Both the position numbers and the translations under genes were made by a program. Positions 13,535 through 26,793 of a DNA stretch of 64,000 bases are shown here, piece by piece. The DNA comes from Serilophus lunatus (lineage: Eukaryota; Chordata; Aves; Passeriformes; Eurylaimidae): assembly GCA_013399895.1 (NCBI GenBank), contig VXBA01001778.1, positions 254,656-318,655 on the forward strand, written 5' to 3'. The notes under the pieces are model-generated. The model was given only the letters and a program-made list of their open reading frames with translations, did no database searches and was not told where the DNA came from. Position 1 is the first letter of the stretch; every line of letters starts with the position of its first letter.

Positions 13535-14396
13535 TATGGACAGTGGGATCAAATGTACCCTTAGCAGATTTACTGATGACACCCAGATGTGTGATGCACT
13601 CAGCATGTTGGATGCAAGGGATGCCATCAAGACGGACCCAGACAGGCTTGACACGTGGGCTGATGCAAACCTCATGAAGTTCAAAAAGGCCAAGTGCAAG
13701 ATCCTGCACCTGAGTTTGAGATTGAGAGCATCCCTGAGGAGACAGACTTGGTTGACAAGCAGCTTAACAGAGCCTGGCAATGTGTGCTTGCAGCCCAGAA
13801 AGCCAACTGTGAACTGGCTGCATCAAAAACAGTATGGGCAGCAGGTCGAGGGATGTGATTCTGCCCCTTACTCTGTTCTTTTGAGACCCCACCTGAGATG
13901 CTGGAGCCAGCTGTTGGACCCAACATAGGAAGAATGTGCACCTGTTGGAAGGAGTTCAGAGAAGGGCAATGAGGATATCAGATGGATGAAGAATCTCTTC
14001 TATGATGGCTGACTGAGAGAATAGGAGTTCAGCTGCGAGAAGAGGAGGTTCAAGGACGAATTTATAGCTTCTTCTAATACCTAACAGGGGCTACAAGAAA
14101 GCTGAGGAGGGACTTTTGACAAGGACATGTGGTGACAGGACAAAGGAGAATGGCTTCAAACTGAAAGGGCGTAGATTTAGATTAGCTATTAGAAAGAAAT
14201 TCTTTTCTATGAGAGTAGTGAGACACTGGAACAGGTTGCCCAGAGAAGCTCAGGATGCCCCATCCCTGGCAGTGTTCGAGGCCAGGCTGATTGGGGCTCT
14301 GAGTGATGTATTTAGTGGAAGGTGCCCTGCCCATGGCAGGGGGGTTGGAACTAGATGATTTTTAAGGTTCTTTCTAACCCAAATCATTCTATGAAT
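13535..14396 (+). mobile_element. CR1 LINE, 3' part of ORF2 plus tail, sense
   Basis: The translation of 13535-13720 reads DSGIKCTLSRFTDDTQMCDA and then DAIKTDPDRLDTWADANLMK. This is the CR1 reverse-transcriptase region just after the YADD-type motif (here FTDD). Further on, 14116-14358 gives GFKLKGRRFRLAIRKKFF and VVRHWNRLPREA, the conserved C-terminal end of CR1 ORF2. Frameshifts and stops separate the blocks, so the copy is dead and 5'-truncated. It ends at AATCATTCTATGAATT, the usual CR1 3' end. The open frames at 13428-13928 and 14116-14358 are pieces of it. Confidence 0.92.
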
Positions 14397-17300
14397 TTGT
14401 GCACAAACTATATGAAGAAAGAGCATGGTGAGCAATATAGTTCTTCCAACAAATATTTCAGTCCACAGGGCTGAAAGCCTGTTGATTAAGACAATATTCT
14501 TTCAAAAAGTCTGTAGTCGTGTTGTTTCTTCTGCAGAGTATGTTGCATCTCAGCTACAAGACTTAGCATGTAGTTTTATTAGCATGGGCTATATAGTGTA
14601 GGCAAGCTCCAAAAGTATAGCAGGGAAAGAAAAATAAACCATATACATACACCAGTGAAGAAAAAAGGAATCAGTATAAAAGATGTAGCAGATTAACAGA
14701 AGGGTCAAACATAATATGAAAAGAAAAATAAAAATATTTTTTTTTAAAGTAAGTGGTTCAGATTAAATAAATAAGTTAAACCACTCCCAGTTACCCCTTT
14801 CAAGAAAGTATAAACATATATAGATACAATGAAATATACATAGGGAAAGATCAGTTTGCCCATGAAATACAGTTTTTGTTTTCTGTTAAAAAGAGCTTTG
14901 TAGCATATTTCCATACAGTACCCTAGTTTTTCAAACCAGTACATTTCTTATCAAAATATTTGGGGAGAAAAATCTTTCCTTTGGCTTAGAATTACAGTTG
15001 AAAATAAAATAAATGTGAGAAATAGTACTCATGATGAAATTGTCAAATGAGAGTGGCCTGTATAAATTATATATAATAAATTATAAATTCTAGGAGTTCA
15101 GCTTGCCGTACTCCTGCTTGCAATATATACTTTTTCTTAAGAGGAGGTCTTGGGGAGTGCCATTCATTTTGAAAAGGTTTTCCTTAAATAGCTCATGTTC
15201 ATATTTTTAGGATTGAAAGAGACATTAGAAAAGACAATAAGCCTGTCTGTGTAGGCCTGAGCGTTTATGTGACCTTGTTCCTGCACTGTGTGCTGACAGT
15301 GCTCAAACCGGGTGTTTTCCTGAAGCCGTAAGACTGTAGGACTTTGGCTGTACTTGTAAGACCATCAAACTGGATTTTCAGGTTGAGGTATTGGCAGAGC
15401 TTGCTGTGTGATTGTCTTCACAATGATGTAATTATGCCTTCAAATGAATCAACTGCAAACAGAAATGTGAATACCAGAGATCATTCAACTGGAGAACAGA
15501 GGAAACTGAAATTATGGTTCAGTGCAGAAGCAGCATGAATAGTTGTTTTGTGGGGTTTTTTTCTCAGTTTACAATAGAGAAGAATTTCTTGTCTATCTTG
15601 AAAAACATTCTTATAGTTTACTGTAACATGTTCACAGACAAAAGTTTGTTTGGAGGATTACATGAGAAAAATAGAAGAGCTTTATAGTATCTCCTTTTTT
15701 GTCTGGAAACATTTCAAAAGAAATAGATCTGAATCTGGAAATATAAGAACAGGGATGGTACAAAAATTTGAAATTATATAAAATAAAATGTAGCGAAAAC
15801 GTGTTTTCTGAAGTACTCTTCATGACACAGAAATCATGTTTGTATAAAGCTAAAAGAAAAATAAACGATCTCTTTGTTTGCCATCCATTTGAGTTAGCTT
15901 TCAGGAGTTTCATCTTGTTAATTTTTACTTCATAATGAATATTTTCGTTTGATTAAAACATGTGACAAAAAAAAAATCTTCTCGAAAACAGTGTTGCAAT
16001 AGCATGTAAATAAATAGATAGGGACTCTCATTAGATCATTTTAGTGTGACATTATTTGGTTTCCTGAACTCTTGCTGTACATGTTTGAATTAGTTGGTGA
16101 GAAGGAGAATGTGACAGTTAGCCTAAGGGTTTTGTTCGGTATAAGTCTTATTTTTAGTTTGTCAGTTGATCCAATGTATTAGTCACCATGATTTCTGCTG
16201 AATCTAAAGAGAATGAGCACCACATTTGGGGGTCTAATTCTTTAAAAAATAATATGTTATGTGTGGTTTTCTGCAATTTTCTTTCTTTTAAACGTGTCTG
16301 TGGTCTCAGAAGAAATAACTCCTTTCTGTTGGTTTAATTAGTTTTCTTTTTCTTTTTGCAAAGTTGATAACTTCATTGACATTTGTGATTAATTGGGTTT
16401 TAAAGATGCTGACATTTAAAGTTAATCCTTCTTCTTTACAGCTGCTGTAACAAAACTCAGCTTACAATTCTTTTCACCTATTTTTCCCAGTTAACAGTGC
16501 CAAACTATTGCATTTAGTATATATGAAGCTTCTGTGTCTAAAACTTTATATTTATATTTTTTATATTTAGAGAGATAACGTAAAGAAACAATATTTACCT
16601 TTTTGATTATCTGAAAAAAGAGTACAATTAGAAATAAAGCATAGCAATGTGGGAATTCTATTCCTGATTTTTTTATACCTACTTGAATTTATGTTGTATT
16701 GCATTAGAGAGTTATTGCCTGTGTGCCTCATTGGGAGTGTATCCTTATGCTGGAAGAATAGAGGTCCTTATTTCTTTTGATCTTTATTTTTTTCTTCTTA
16801 CTGTATATGACTAGGCTTTCAGTAGGAAGGGTGGAGAGTGGTCCCAGAAAGTCTCACAGAAGGGGCCCTCTGTGATGGATGGGCCTCAATATAACTTCAA
16901 GTAAGTTACAAGTTAGCAAAATCATGGAATTTTCAGCATACTCCTGAATAGTCTTTGAATTTTTAATTGGTTGGTTTTATTGTCACTTGGTTGAAAAATC
17001 TTTGTAGCTATAGAGGATATAATGTCACAGTATATGCCAAAGGAAGTTTCTTACAGATCTTTAAAGCAGTTCTTCAATTCCCCTTCTGTTGATGTTTTAT
17101 TTAAAAAAAAAGCACTAGAAAGATACTAAAGAAGATACTGTTTTCCTAACAAAGAATTATATAGTGAATTAGTACAGTAATTGTGTCAGTAATTGGATGT
17201 GATGGCAAAGTATATAGAGCTATACTGGTGGTAATTGATGCAAACAGAAATGGATTTTCTTAATCTATAGCTTTTAAAAAGAGGAAAGAAAACCTGGAAT

Positions 17301-19720
17301 GAAAATATTTTTCATATGTTTTGAGCTCATCAAATTATACTATTCTTCCAAATGCAGTTTTTTTCTGCACAGCTGGTATGCTCCTTGCATTTTTTTCTCA
17401 TCTATCTTGCTCTCTTTGCCAATATACAAACAATAATTTTTAAATGGCATATTCGTATTAATGTGCATTTTCTGAATTATGCAAATATTTGCTCTCCGGA
17501 GATATTAGGGACAACTGCATTTTAGCTCCCTTATTGTAAGGGAAGCCAAAAACAAAATCAAACACACACCCATACACATTAACACACTGAAATCATGACG
17601 TGTTGGGGGAATATGAGAGAGAACCCTGAAGAAATAGCCTTTCTGCAACTGTGCTTTTCTGTGTCTGGCTACCTCCAAAAGAAACATAGAATAAACATAC
17701 CTTGTGAAACAAGAACTGAAGCTGTGATGCAGTGGAACTGAAGAAAATTAGCTATTTGAAAAGAATACAACTTTAGAGAAAACTAACTCTAATATAGCAA
17801 GAGCATAGAAGATAGGAGAAGTCTTCTTTTTGTGTAATCTTTGGACTTTATATTGCTACACACATGATATGCTAGCCTTGCTAATTTTGCAGTTTATTTA
17901 GAAGAAGTTCCTTAGAATGAGTGCATTTTATTTTAGAGATGCTTAAGCTACTGCTTTACCTTAAGGTATCTTAATGCTTCCATTAATTTAATACAGATTT
18001 ACTACACATTTCAGAATGAAGATTTATACTATCTGGAATAAAAAGTTAACTTGTATTAACATCATATTTTGCTGTGAGAGTAGCATCATTTGGGAAAAAA
18101 TGCACTTGCTTAGTGTAACCATTTAAGGGGTCATAGGAAGGCTTCTACATGGATGATGCATTGATGTTACAGGAGGAATAGCACTTGTTATTTCTGTCCA
18201 GCTCAAAATCTAACATTACAGCAGTGCATGTATTTAAAGTTTAAAGATCATCTTCAAATACAAGCATGGAGCTGGAAATGTCAGTTATGAATTGTTTGAG
18301 AGAACAGATAAGAAACCTTTAGAGCCATACTTAAAAGTCCTATTTCCAGACAGGTGGATTAGTTAATGCATCTATTCACTAATCTACACACTTTATTATC
18401 AGTAGTACTTACTATTTCTCAAAGTTGAGCGTATATATGACTGTGCTTAGGAAAAGTATATGGCAGATAAGGTGATTATTTATAGAACTGAGGGGCTGGA
18501 TCACATGGGCAATGCAGGGATGCTGGAGTGGCTAAGGAAACAATTACATGGGTGTGAGGAGTAGGAAAGATTTGAGGGAGCGGGGACCTATATAACTGTG
18601 ACAGTGAAGCAGAAAGAAGGGAATAAGTTTATTTTAGTATGACAAGACATGAAAAGTAGGATAAAAATTTGTGCAGTTGAAAGATGGAAAGAGAGAATTG
18701 TGATCAAGTTGTTTCAAAGAGCCAAAAGTCAACTGGAGTCTACTAGAACCTAAGTTGCCTGAAACTGATATCCTTTATCCAGCACAGTTGGGATTAATTC
18801 CAGGAAGCAGAGCTGAAATGATTTTACAGATATGGAGGCATTTCCTCTTTTCACTTTATAAAGACCAGGCATCCAATCTTGTTCTTCATTACATAATGCT
18901 AATTGTTTTGTCAGGGAGAGGCACTCAGCATTTAGAATGCTGCAGCAAAGGAGCATTAAAGCCTGTTGAAAGAAAACTCAAAACCTGCACCAAATAACGT
19001 ATGTTTCCCTCTTACACAGACTGCTGTGTTTTCACTGTTCACTGCATTAACCTTCCCTAGAAGATTGGATCAGATTGAAGTTTCTACCCATTAGGCTTGA
19101 GGTGTTCATTACTCTGGGTTCACAGCATCAATAGATAAAGCTCTGGTATTAACAACTTTGACTGACAGCTGCTCTCCTCTATCCAGTGTTACTTGCATTA
19201 GTAATTGCAAAAGAGAGAAACTGAGCTCCCTTGCGGGCTGGTTTTGAGCCAGTTGGATACCTGCTTCAGAAATTAAAACTATGCCATCCAGTGAAAAGAG
19301 TATATTTCTTTTCTTTTTTTTTCCTCAGGAAAGAAAATGTTCTCCCAAACTCTGAGTTTGAAATAATAAACTTACATAATATGGGGACATTGCTTAATGA
19401 GTTTCTAGTGGGCATAATTATGCAATTATGCTGAACCCTTTTTTGGCATATTTTGATAAAAGCATCATTTGATAACAGAATGAGTATATATATATATATA
19501 CCTTGAGGAATGTTCCATGATTTTCGTCTGCAGAACTAACATTTCAGATATGACAGAAATTTTATTTCACACTGACTGATTGAAATAGGTTATTACATTC
19601 AGTAAAACAGTATTGTTGAAATATTGCTAAGTACTTTCTAATTAAGTATAAGCTGTAATTCATATGCCAATTTATATGCATATATATAAGAAATCTAAAA
19701 TGTATATATTTGTCTTGCAG

Positions 19721-19950
19721 GGGTTGATAAGCTGATCCATCATTTACACAAACACAACATACCCATAGCTGTTGCCACCAGCTCAGGTGGAGCCTCGTTT
19801 CAGCTGAAAGCCACCAGACACAAAGACTTTTTTGGTCTTTTTCATCATGTCGTGTTGGGAGATGATCCTGAGGTGAAGGCTGGCAAGCCACAGCCTGATC
19901 CATTTCTAGTTTGTGCAAAGAGATTTCACCCTCCTGCACCTCCAGAGAAG
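19721..19950 (+). CDS. PUDP: PUDP coding exon 3 (HAD core, motifs II and III)
   Basis: This 230-base exon lies between the acceptor TTGTCTTGCAG and the donor GTAAGA. It enters in phase 1, completing the Gly codon opened by exon 2, and leaves in phase 0 after GAG AAG. It encodes residues 94-170. HAD motif II is visible as AVATSSGGASF (Thr113/Ser114 in human numbering), and the motif III lysine is Lys149 in GKPQPDPF. LGDDPEV, just before motif III, is also a PUDP signature. The human protein has GKPDPDIF here; the bird Gln for Asp lies beside the catalytic Lys-Pro, at a position that varies among relatives, and does not suggest loss of function. An antisense open frame over 19562-19939 is a shadow of this exon. 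Confidence 0.96.
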
Positions 19951-22900
19951 GTAAGAAGGGAAAAGGAACAAATTAAATTTAGGAATATTCTGTTTGGGCT
20001 ATATTTGATTTTTTTTTTAATAGTGTGATAAACACTTAGATTAATACCTCTGTTTTCAAAGATGTTTGTGCTGTTGAAGGAAGAGATTTTCCCCCACTAC
20101 ACCTAGTGTTTGTAATGTGGATTGCTCCGATTTACTACACAGTAGGATGCACTAATAGGAAAGTGTAGTGATTTTCTGCTACATACATAAATCTGCAACC
20201 TTAACTTCACTGTTCAAAGTCTAGAAACAGTTTTTTAAACAGAGATCAGTTTATTTTTCATACATTCACGGCTGATTTACCTTCTAAGTGTCAAAACGTT
20301 AAAGATAGTTTTCTGTGAAGGGAGCATATATTTTTCCGAAGCCACATCTTTCCTCTTGCTGTCTAAATGTCTCAGATCATAGTTCCTGTTTCTTATTTAA
20401 AACTATCACTTTGAGCAATCCTTCTCAAACAGTGGATATGTTTAGTTTTTCTCTCTTATGTATAACTTCCCAAACTTTATTCTGAAATAGAAATCTAATA
20501 GAAATCTCTAGGGAGAATATTTGAAAGATAAACAGTTAGTTAAAATAATATCTTCACTTTTATTTTAAATTGAATTGTCTTTAGAATATTTTTCTCACTT
20601 CTTCTCTGTCCTGAATGGACTGTATGTTCTGAAGTTTTAGAGTTTCATTACTGCAAAAAAATGCATTGCATACTAATTGTAAGGAACGAGTTTAGGTAGA
20701 TTAGACTGTGATTACTGTTCTCTGAGTAGGATTATTAAGGAAAAAATAGTTACACAAATACAAACAGAATGATTAGCCAAGATTCCTCAGCCTGTCGTAT
20801 TTCAAGTTCTTACCCAGAGTCTAAATGGGATTTTCATTGCCTGAGAATAGAAGGTGAAGTAAGTTTGATGCAGTGTGATTTACTGTAGAACAGTGTTAAC
20901 CAAACTGTGTTTAGTGTTTGGTTTTGTTTGTGGTTTTTTTTCTGTTGCAGGTTCTCTTGATATTCTGTGTATGTGCATCAACTTCTTTGGTAAACTTGCT
21001 TGTTCAGAGAAGATGCACCCAATGTAATTAAACATGTTTGTGCACATGTCATTGTAGCCACACATTAGGTACTTGTTTGAGTAGGCCTTGTATGTATAGC
21101 TTGTTCCAAATGGTGAAGAATCTGAGCAGCAAGGTTGTAGATCTCACCTTAGAGTCAAGTAGTTACAAACTTTAAACATGTTAATATTTAGTTCAGAGCA
21201 AATATTGGGAAGCAACCCAAGGTTTTGGAGAGAGGAAGAGAGGAGTTGAACACAAGCTTGAACCACATCTTGATGTTTTTTTCATATAAAAAATATTCTT
21301 CCTTGCCTAACTGTATGTCTAAGGAACAAAAAATCAGGGTATGTTCCTGTAATGTTTTATAGTGTGGTTTTGTGGGAAATGGGATGAAGTATGTAATGAA
21401 TACTTTGTAATTGGATGGAAGTATAGCTGTAAGCTGTTCAAAGAGCAAGAAGTATTGATAATTTATATCAAGCTGGGTCATAACTGTTATTTTTTCTCAA
21501 GAAGTAAGGAAATTGAATGTCAGCTGTGTTAATGCCAAACTAAACTAATGGCAAATTAAACTATAATTTCATTTGAGGAGCAGAATGACAGCTTTCCCAA
21601 GACCATTAATTTATTTGTCTCTATATAAGAAAAGTCATGAGGGGGTAATAATTAAAAAGGACAAAAACATAAAAAAACAAAACAAAAGGAATCAACAAAA
21701 CTGTTGTAGGTAATTTTATTTGTTCCTTTAGTGATGTTATCATTGAAAAAATATTTGAAGATAATAGTAGCATCTATATCACACTTAATATTTTTAAAAT
21801 TCAAAGTTATATTACACAAACAAAATTACAGATCGTTTATAGTTGGTTTGTATTTATAATTTTATTAACCTTTCATTGAAGAAGAATATAAGCATTTTTC
21901 CTTTATATGAGGTTTACAGCATCAGAGTTCTCTTAGTGCGGATAATTCAACTGAACTTTTTTTTGCATCTACAAAGGTCAAAAATGTGAAAGTGAGGGAA
22001 TTTACGGTAAGCACAGAACTCCTAAGAAGAAAAAAAAAATTAAAAGAGTACATGTAAGGCTATCTGAAACATTCGTGACCAGTAGAAATGTAATGATTGA
22101 ATCTGTGGTGTTTAGTCCCAGAAAATGAACTAAAAGAGCTACAGGTTTGAATTTCATGCTAACAATCAGTAACATGCAGGTTTGCAGCCAAATATCAGGA
22201 GGTAAAGGTAATATCTGCATCAACAAGTAATTGGACTCCAGTAAAACAGAGAGCATAAAATGCATCAAATGTATGCTTAGGTCCATACATCTATGCTATA
22301 TGTGATTTGAATGTTTTCCATTGGATTAGATTTACTCTGATCCCTGGCTGAGATAAGGTGCTTTGGAGCTTTATGTCTGCTTAAGCAGTGGAGGTTGCTT
22401 GATAAGCACCTGGAGACAACTTCCACTGTAGCTGCCTGCTATAGCAACCTCATACACACCAAAACTACCCAGTGAACGAACCATCAGGTAGCAAGTGAGA
22501 ACTGTAGGTTTGTTTCAAAACTCCACTGCTGCTCCAAGCAAAAAATACAATACAATAGGAAAAAAAAAAATCAGAATTTAGCTATAGTGCCATGCTAGCC
22601 TGTGGCTCTTGCTATGCAGGTATACTTCTGTAAGTAGACAAGTATTTAAAGTCATATATAAATGGATATGATATCTGCTTTAGTGTCCTTGAAGGATGTC
22701 ATAATTGTTCATCTGAGAATTTCTTAAATGTTGAACTTTTGATTTGCAGTCTTTGGTTAAGTAGGAACTTCATAAGCATAATGATGAAACCACAGCACGG
22801 AATTTCAAACAAAACAGACACTGCAAATGCAGCCTAAGTCCTGCTATCTTGTGATATGTGAAGCATCATATGATCTTCCAACGCTAGCAACAATGCGCAG

Positions 22901-23227
22901 TCATATTGTTAATTACATAAATCAGTCAGGTAATAAAAATATGATTTGGATATTAAATACTAGAAAATTTGCATTTTACTTAAATTTAAATTAAATAAAA
23001 CATGTTCCAAATTCTGCTCTCAGATGCACAGATTCATCTTGTATGAAAACCATCTGGATCTGTACATATGTAGAAACAATGTGTTCTTGAATATTATAGA
23101 AATTTCAGGCCACAATGTTCAAAACACTGTGTTCTTTTTCATGCATTTTATTTCAACAACTGAAAAACACTTTTCATAGTATTATTTCTATCTGGATTTT
23201 GGTCAGAGAATACTTAAACAAACTGAA

Positions 23228-24034
23228 CATGAATAAGTCCAGGGACCCTGATGAGATACACACACCCTCGAGTGCTGAGGGAGCTGGCAGATGTTATTGC
23301 AAGACCACTTTCTGTGGTTTCTGCAAGACCACAGACTGCTAAGCTTCACCTCAGTCCCTGGGAAAAGGTGATGAAATAACTAATCCTGAAAACCACAAGG
23401 ACAAGCAAACCATCAGGAGCAGTCGGCATGGCTACACCAAGGGAAAACCATGCTTGACAAACTTGATTAACTTCTCTGATGAAGTGACTGGCTTAGTGGA
23501 CAATTTGAGAGCAGTGGCTGTTGTCTATCTGTACGAAAGCAGTGCCTTTGACACTCACCAGTATGATCCTCTTAGAGAAGCTGTGGATGGGCAAACAGTG
23601 AGGTGCTGTGAAAACTGGCTGAATGGCCAGGCCCAGAGTATTGTGATTAGTGGCATACGTCTAAGTAGGTGGCCAGTACTAGGTACAGGTCTTCTTCAGT
23701 GATGTGATTGGATTGAAGGGACTGCTCGGGGGGATCTTATTAATGTGAATGAATACCTGAAAAGAAGGAACTTGGGTCTTTCAAGTGGTGCCAGTGACAG
23801 AGCCAGAGGCAATGAAGACAGACATACACAGGAGACTGAGTACAGAGAAGCACTTACTTTGCTGTGAGGGTGGCCAAGCACTTGCAGAAGTTGCCCAGAG
23901 AGATTGTAGAGTTTCCATCCTTGGAGACACTCAAAATTTGTTTGGACACGATCCTGGGCAATGGAGAGAGTTGGACCAGATGAGCTACGGAATTACCTTC
24001 TAATCTCGCTCATCCTATGGTTCATTGATTGACT
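23228..24034 (+). mobile_element. CR1 LINE, ORF2 fragment with internal deletion, sense
   Basis: The first part reads like the CR1 region upstream of the polymerase core (SRDPDEIHTPS). The frame 23454-23702 carries TNLINFSDEVTGLVDNLRAV and then YESSAFDTHQYDPL, the reverse-transcriptase palm. From about 23700 it jumps to the 3' part of the element (CTTGCAGAAGTTGCCCAGAG, then GTTGGACCAGATGAGC), so the middle is missing. The tail near 24010-24034 is decayed. The divergence suggests an old insertion. Confidence 0.85.
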
Positions 24035-26211
24035 TCACAGATTTATCTGGGAAAAAAGAATAAGGAAACTAAAATACTTTTGCTAAACAATATTTTTCTA
24101 TTCTGCTTTAATTTATAGGGCTCACAGTATTTAAAATCATGGTTTTGGAATTTATAAATACTAGAGTATTAATTTTTGCTTTAAAAGAGTTCATAATAAC
24201 CCGTCCCTTTCTGTGTGTTTGTATATAAGATATATTAGTAGTTTTCAATACTGTCTTGAAGAATTTTTGTTTCGTAATAACAAAAATTATATGCTAATAA
24301 ATTGAGTTTAAAAATAGCTCTAACTCAGAGAGCTTTGGACATTCCCATGCCAACATTTATACATAGTTCCAATATAATTTTGTCACCAAAACCACTTAGA
24401 TTAATTATCTTCCTACTGAAAGGTGTTGTGGGCTAAGGCCTTTATTTCCAGTATTTTGGTTAATTTGCCTATAGCTTCTCTGTAAAATAAAGGACCTTAC
24501 TAGTAGTTTAAAAACAAATAAATCCATTTATATCCACTGTTTAAAAAGAGGAATAGATTGTAATAATACAAATGATTGTAACTCTCTTATGAAGAATCAA
24601 TCTGTTCTATTTAAAAACTTATAAGTGATGTAAATCATCGCCTTAATTTAAAACACTATTTTTTTTGCAGTTTCTTTCATTTCTAATTAATTAATTAATC
24701 CCACAGTTACAAATAATCTCTGTACCAAATCTAGTGAGAGCTCATTAAATTTTTTTCAAACTGATTAAATGGCATTAGGATTTATGAGTCTCAGTGGACT
24801 TTTTATGTCATAGAACAGAAAAGTTCAAAGAGAAATTTTCTGCAACTTTTTTGCTACAGAAGATGTGGTGAAAGAGCAATAAATTCAGAATGTTATGATA
24901 ATCAAATATTTTGTAATTTTATTCTACTTTGTACAAATAAAACAGAGGATGAAGAAAGTTGATTTAGCACTTAATGTGACCATCATTTTTGTGAGCTTTA
25001 GTAAAAGAGATGCTGAAACCTTTTCTATTATTATTATCCAATTCATTTTTCTTCCTTTTTTTCTTTGTTTTCGCCTATTCGACTTCACCATTTTTGTTGT
25101 ATACATGTAGTGTATATATTTCACATACTATAGTTTTCAAATAATCAGCTATTTTGTTGGTGATGTTTCTTTTATTATTTATGTATACTTGGAGGTTTAA
25201 TTTATCAGGAGTACTTTGTTTAATGTACAGAAATTACAGACAAGAACGGCCTTTCTGGGTGGTGTAATGAGCTGTAAATTGGAATCACCGCTATTGAAAT
25301 CATGTATTTTAGTCATCATAAATCTGCCCTTTGTCCATTTTATAAATTAATTGACTTACACAATTTCCTGCATGTTTGAACTCCACAGAATTGTTATTTT
25401 AGATATAACAAAAACACTAAATTTAAAAACACATGGACATTTTCGGGCTTAGTTCAAATCTATACCAATGGCTATTTCTTCAACCTTGGCTCTAGTCTGT
25501 CCTTTGCATAGGCCTGTGTTACCAACTTTTCCTCATCAGAAACACCCTTCTAAATAAGCTGTCTGTGCTATAAACCACTGTCATTTATCCAAGCGCTACT
25601 GTCTTATGTCCTTCAACTCACAGTTCTTACCAGTTATTTTAGCATATTGCTAGACACTTGCTTTTTTTCCGGTGTGTTTCCTTGGGGATTTCCTAGTTAC
25701 CACATAATACATCATCTGTTTGTTCAGGAAGGTTTTTGACTAGAATTTTTTCCTGAATTCATAAAACCTTTACTTTTCTTCTTCTGCAATGTGACTGAAG
25801 TTGTGATTTGAGTATATAGTATATGTTGCTGCCTCAGTTCTGAAATTCCAGCTACTACAGGGAACTGCAAAATAATATGCAGAATAACTTTTACTTGTGA
25901 GTTCTTCTCCCTGCTGGAGAAGTTATTGATTTCAGACTGACACTGGAGAAATTTAAAGGAAATAAATATTAATAAATCATGTTTAAAATTGTGTATTAAG
26001 CAATTTAAAGTTGATAGGTATTGAAAGATGTGGGTTGATGTGTTAAGACCTCCATCTTGAAATACTGTTAGAAGCTTTACACCTTAGGATGCAAAGATCA
26101 CAGTACTCTAGTGGAATGTGCTTTTAATGTGATATACTGCTGAATAGTCTGTTGGCTGAATCCTGCACCTTCCTCAGATTCTACTTAGTCTAAGCACGTA
26201 TCCCTTACTCG

Positions 26212-26793
26212 TGTCTCCCAGGCTGGGTGATAAAGTCTTTAGTTACAAAGCTCACCTTCCAGCTTCATAAGCGTAACAGGCAGGCTGTAGAGAAAAGAAT
26301 GTGAGACATTTCACCACATCTCACAGTCCAGGACTTCTGATCTACTTGTTATGGCCCACTGGTAGAGGATGTGATGCTGGTTCCCAGACCACAAGGGAAC
26401 TCATGTTTTATTATACAGTCTTTAACTGTAGCAACCAGCCCAAAATTTAAACTCAAAAATTATTGGCTGACTTGCCCTTAAATTCTTGCATTTCCTCAAA
26501 AAGCGTTAGCTAACAAGCCCTTAATTTTGTATAGTACACTTCATAATTCACACAAAATACTCCTCAAAAGGTTCTGCCTCACAAGGCACAGCGCAGAACC
26601 AAGTATGCTTGCTCACAAGCCACAAACACCTGCACAAGCTCCCTTCTCTCCCACAACAAAATTCGGTACAGAGTATGGGGTAGAATATGATAGCCATGTT
26701 TCACCTTCGCAAAGCAAGGGGAGAAAACAATATCACTTCAGATCCTTCATTGGTGCTGCTGGGTGCATAATTCAGAGCTGGGATTGGGAGACA
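26212..26793 (-). mobile_element. probable solo LTR of an endogenous retrovirus, antisense
   Basis: The 582-bp segment starts TGTCTCCCA and ends TGGGAGACA, a perfect 9-bp terminal inverted repeat with the TG...CA ends of LTRs. Read on the minus strand it has a TTTAAGG TATA-like box (plus-strand positions about 26478-26484) and about 70 bases later TATAATAAAAC, a poly(A) signal (plus-strand about 26404-26413). About 190 bases of U5-like sequence follow. I see no target-site duplication (flanks TTACTCG and AAGGAAA), so the ends may have mutated or be slightly misplaced. I do not recognise the family. The 123-codon open frame at 26527-26898 runs across it and out of one end, so it is not a gene. 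Confidence 0.6.
26570..26600. repeat. 8-bp inverted repeat (hairpin) inside the 26.2-26.8 kb LTR
   Basis: GGTTCTGC at 26570-26577 and GCAGAACC at 26593-26600 pair perfectly around a 15-base loop. The alternative stem TGCCT/AGGCA overlaps it. It would lie in the U3 part of the candidate LTR. Confidence 0.8.

Larger units (their letters stand above)
7897..19720 (+). other. PUDP: PUDP intron 2 (11,824 bp, GT-AG)
   Basis: The intron begins GTATGT and ends TTGCAG. It contains an ERVL-like LTR (10535-10947), an antisense CR1 tail with a pentanucleotide expansion (12514-12755) and a sense CR1 (13535-14396). The remaining stretches (7897-10534, 10948-12513, 12756-13534, 14397-19720) are AT-rich unique-looking DNA in which I see no exon or RNA gene. 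A short (TA)n run is present near 19487-19500. Confidence 0.85.

Noticed and set aside
13331..13780. 149-codon antisense frame
   Set aside because: It is the opposite strand of the CR1 reverse-transcriptase fragment and has no recognisable similarity of its own.
13428..13928. 166-codon sense frame as a host gene
   Set aside because: It is CR1 reverse-transcriptase remnant fused by chance to upstream DNA; the frame breaks from the CR1 protein after about residue 95.
19562..19939. 125-codon antisense frame
   Set aside because: It is the shadow of PUDP exon 3.
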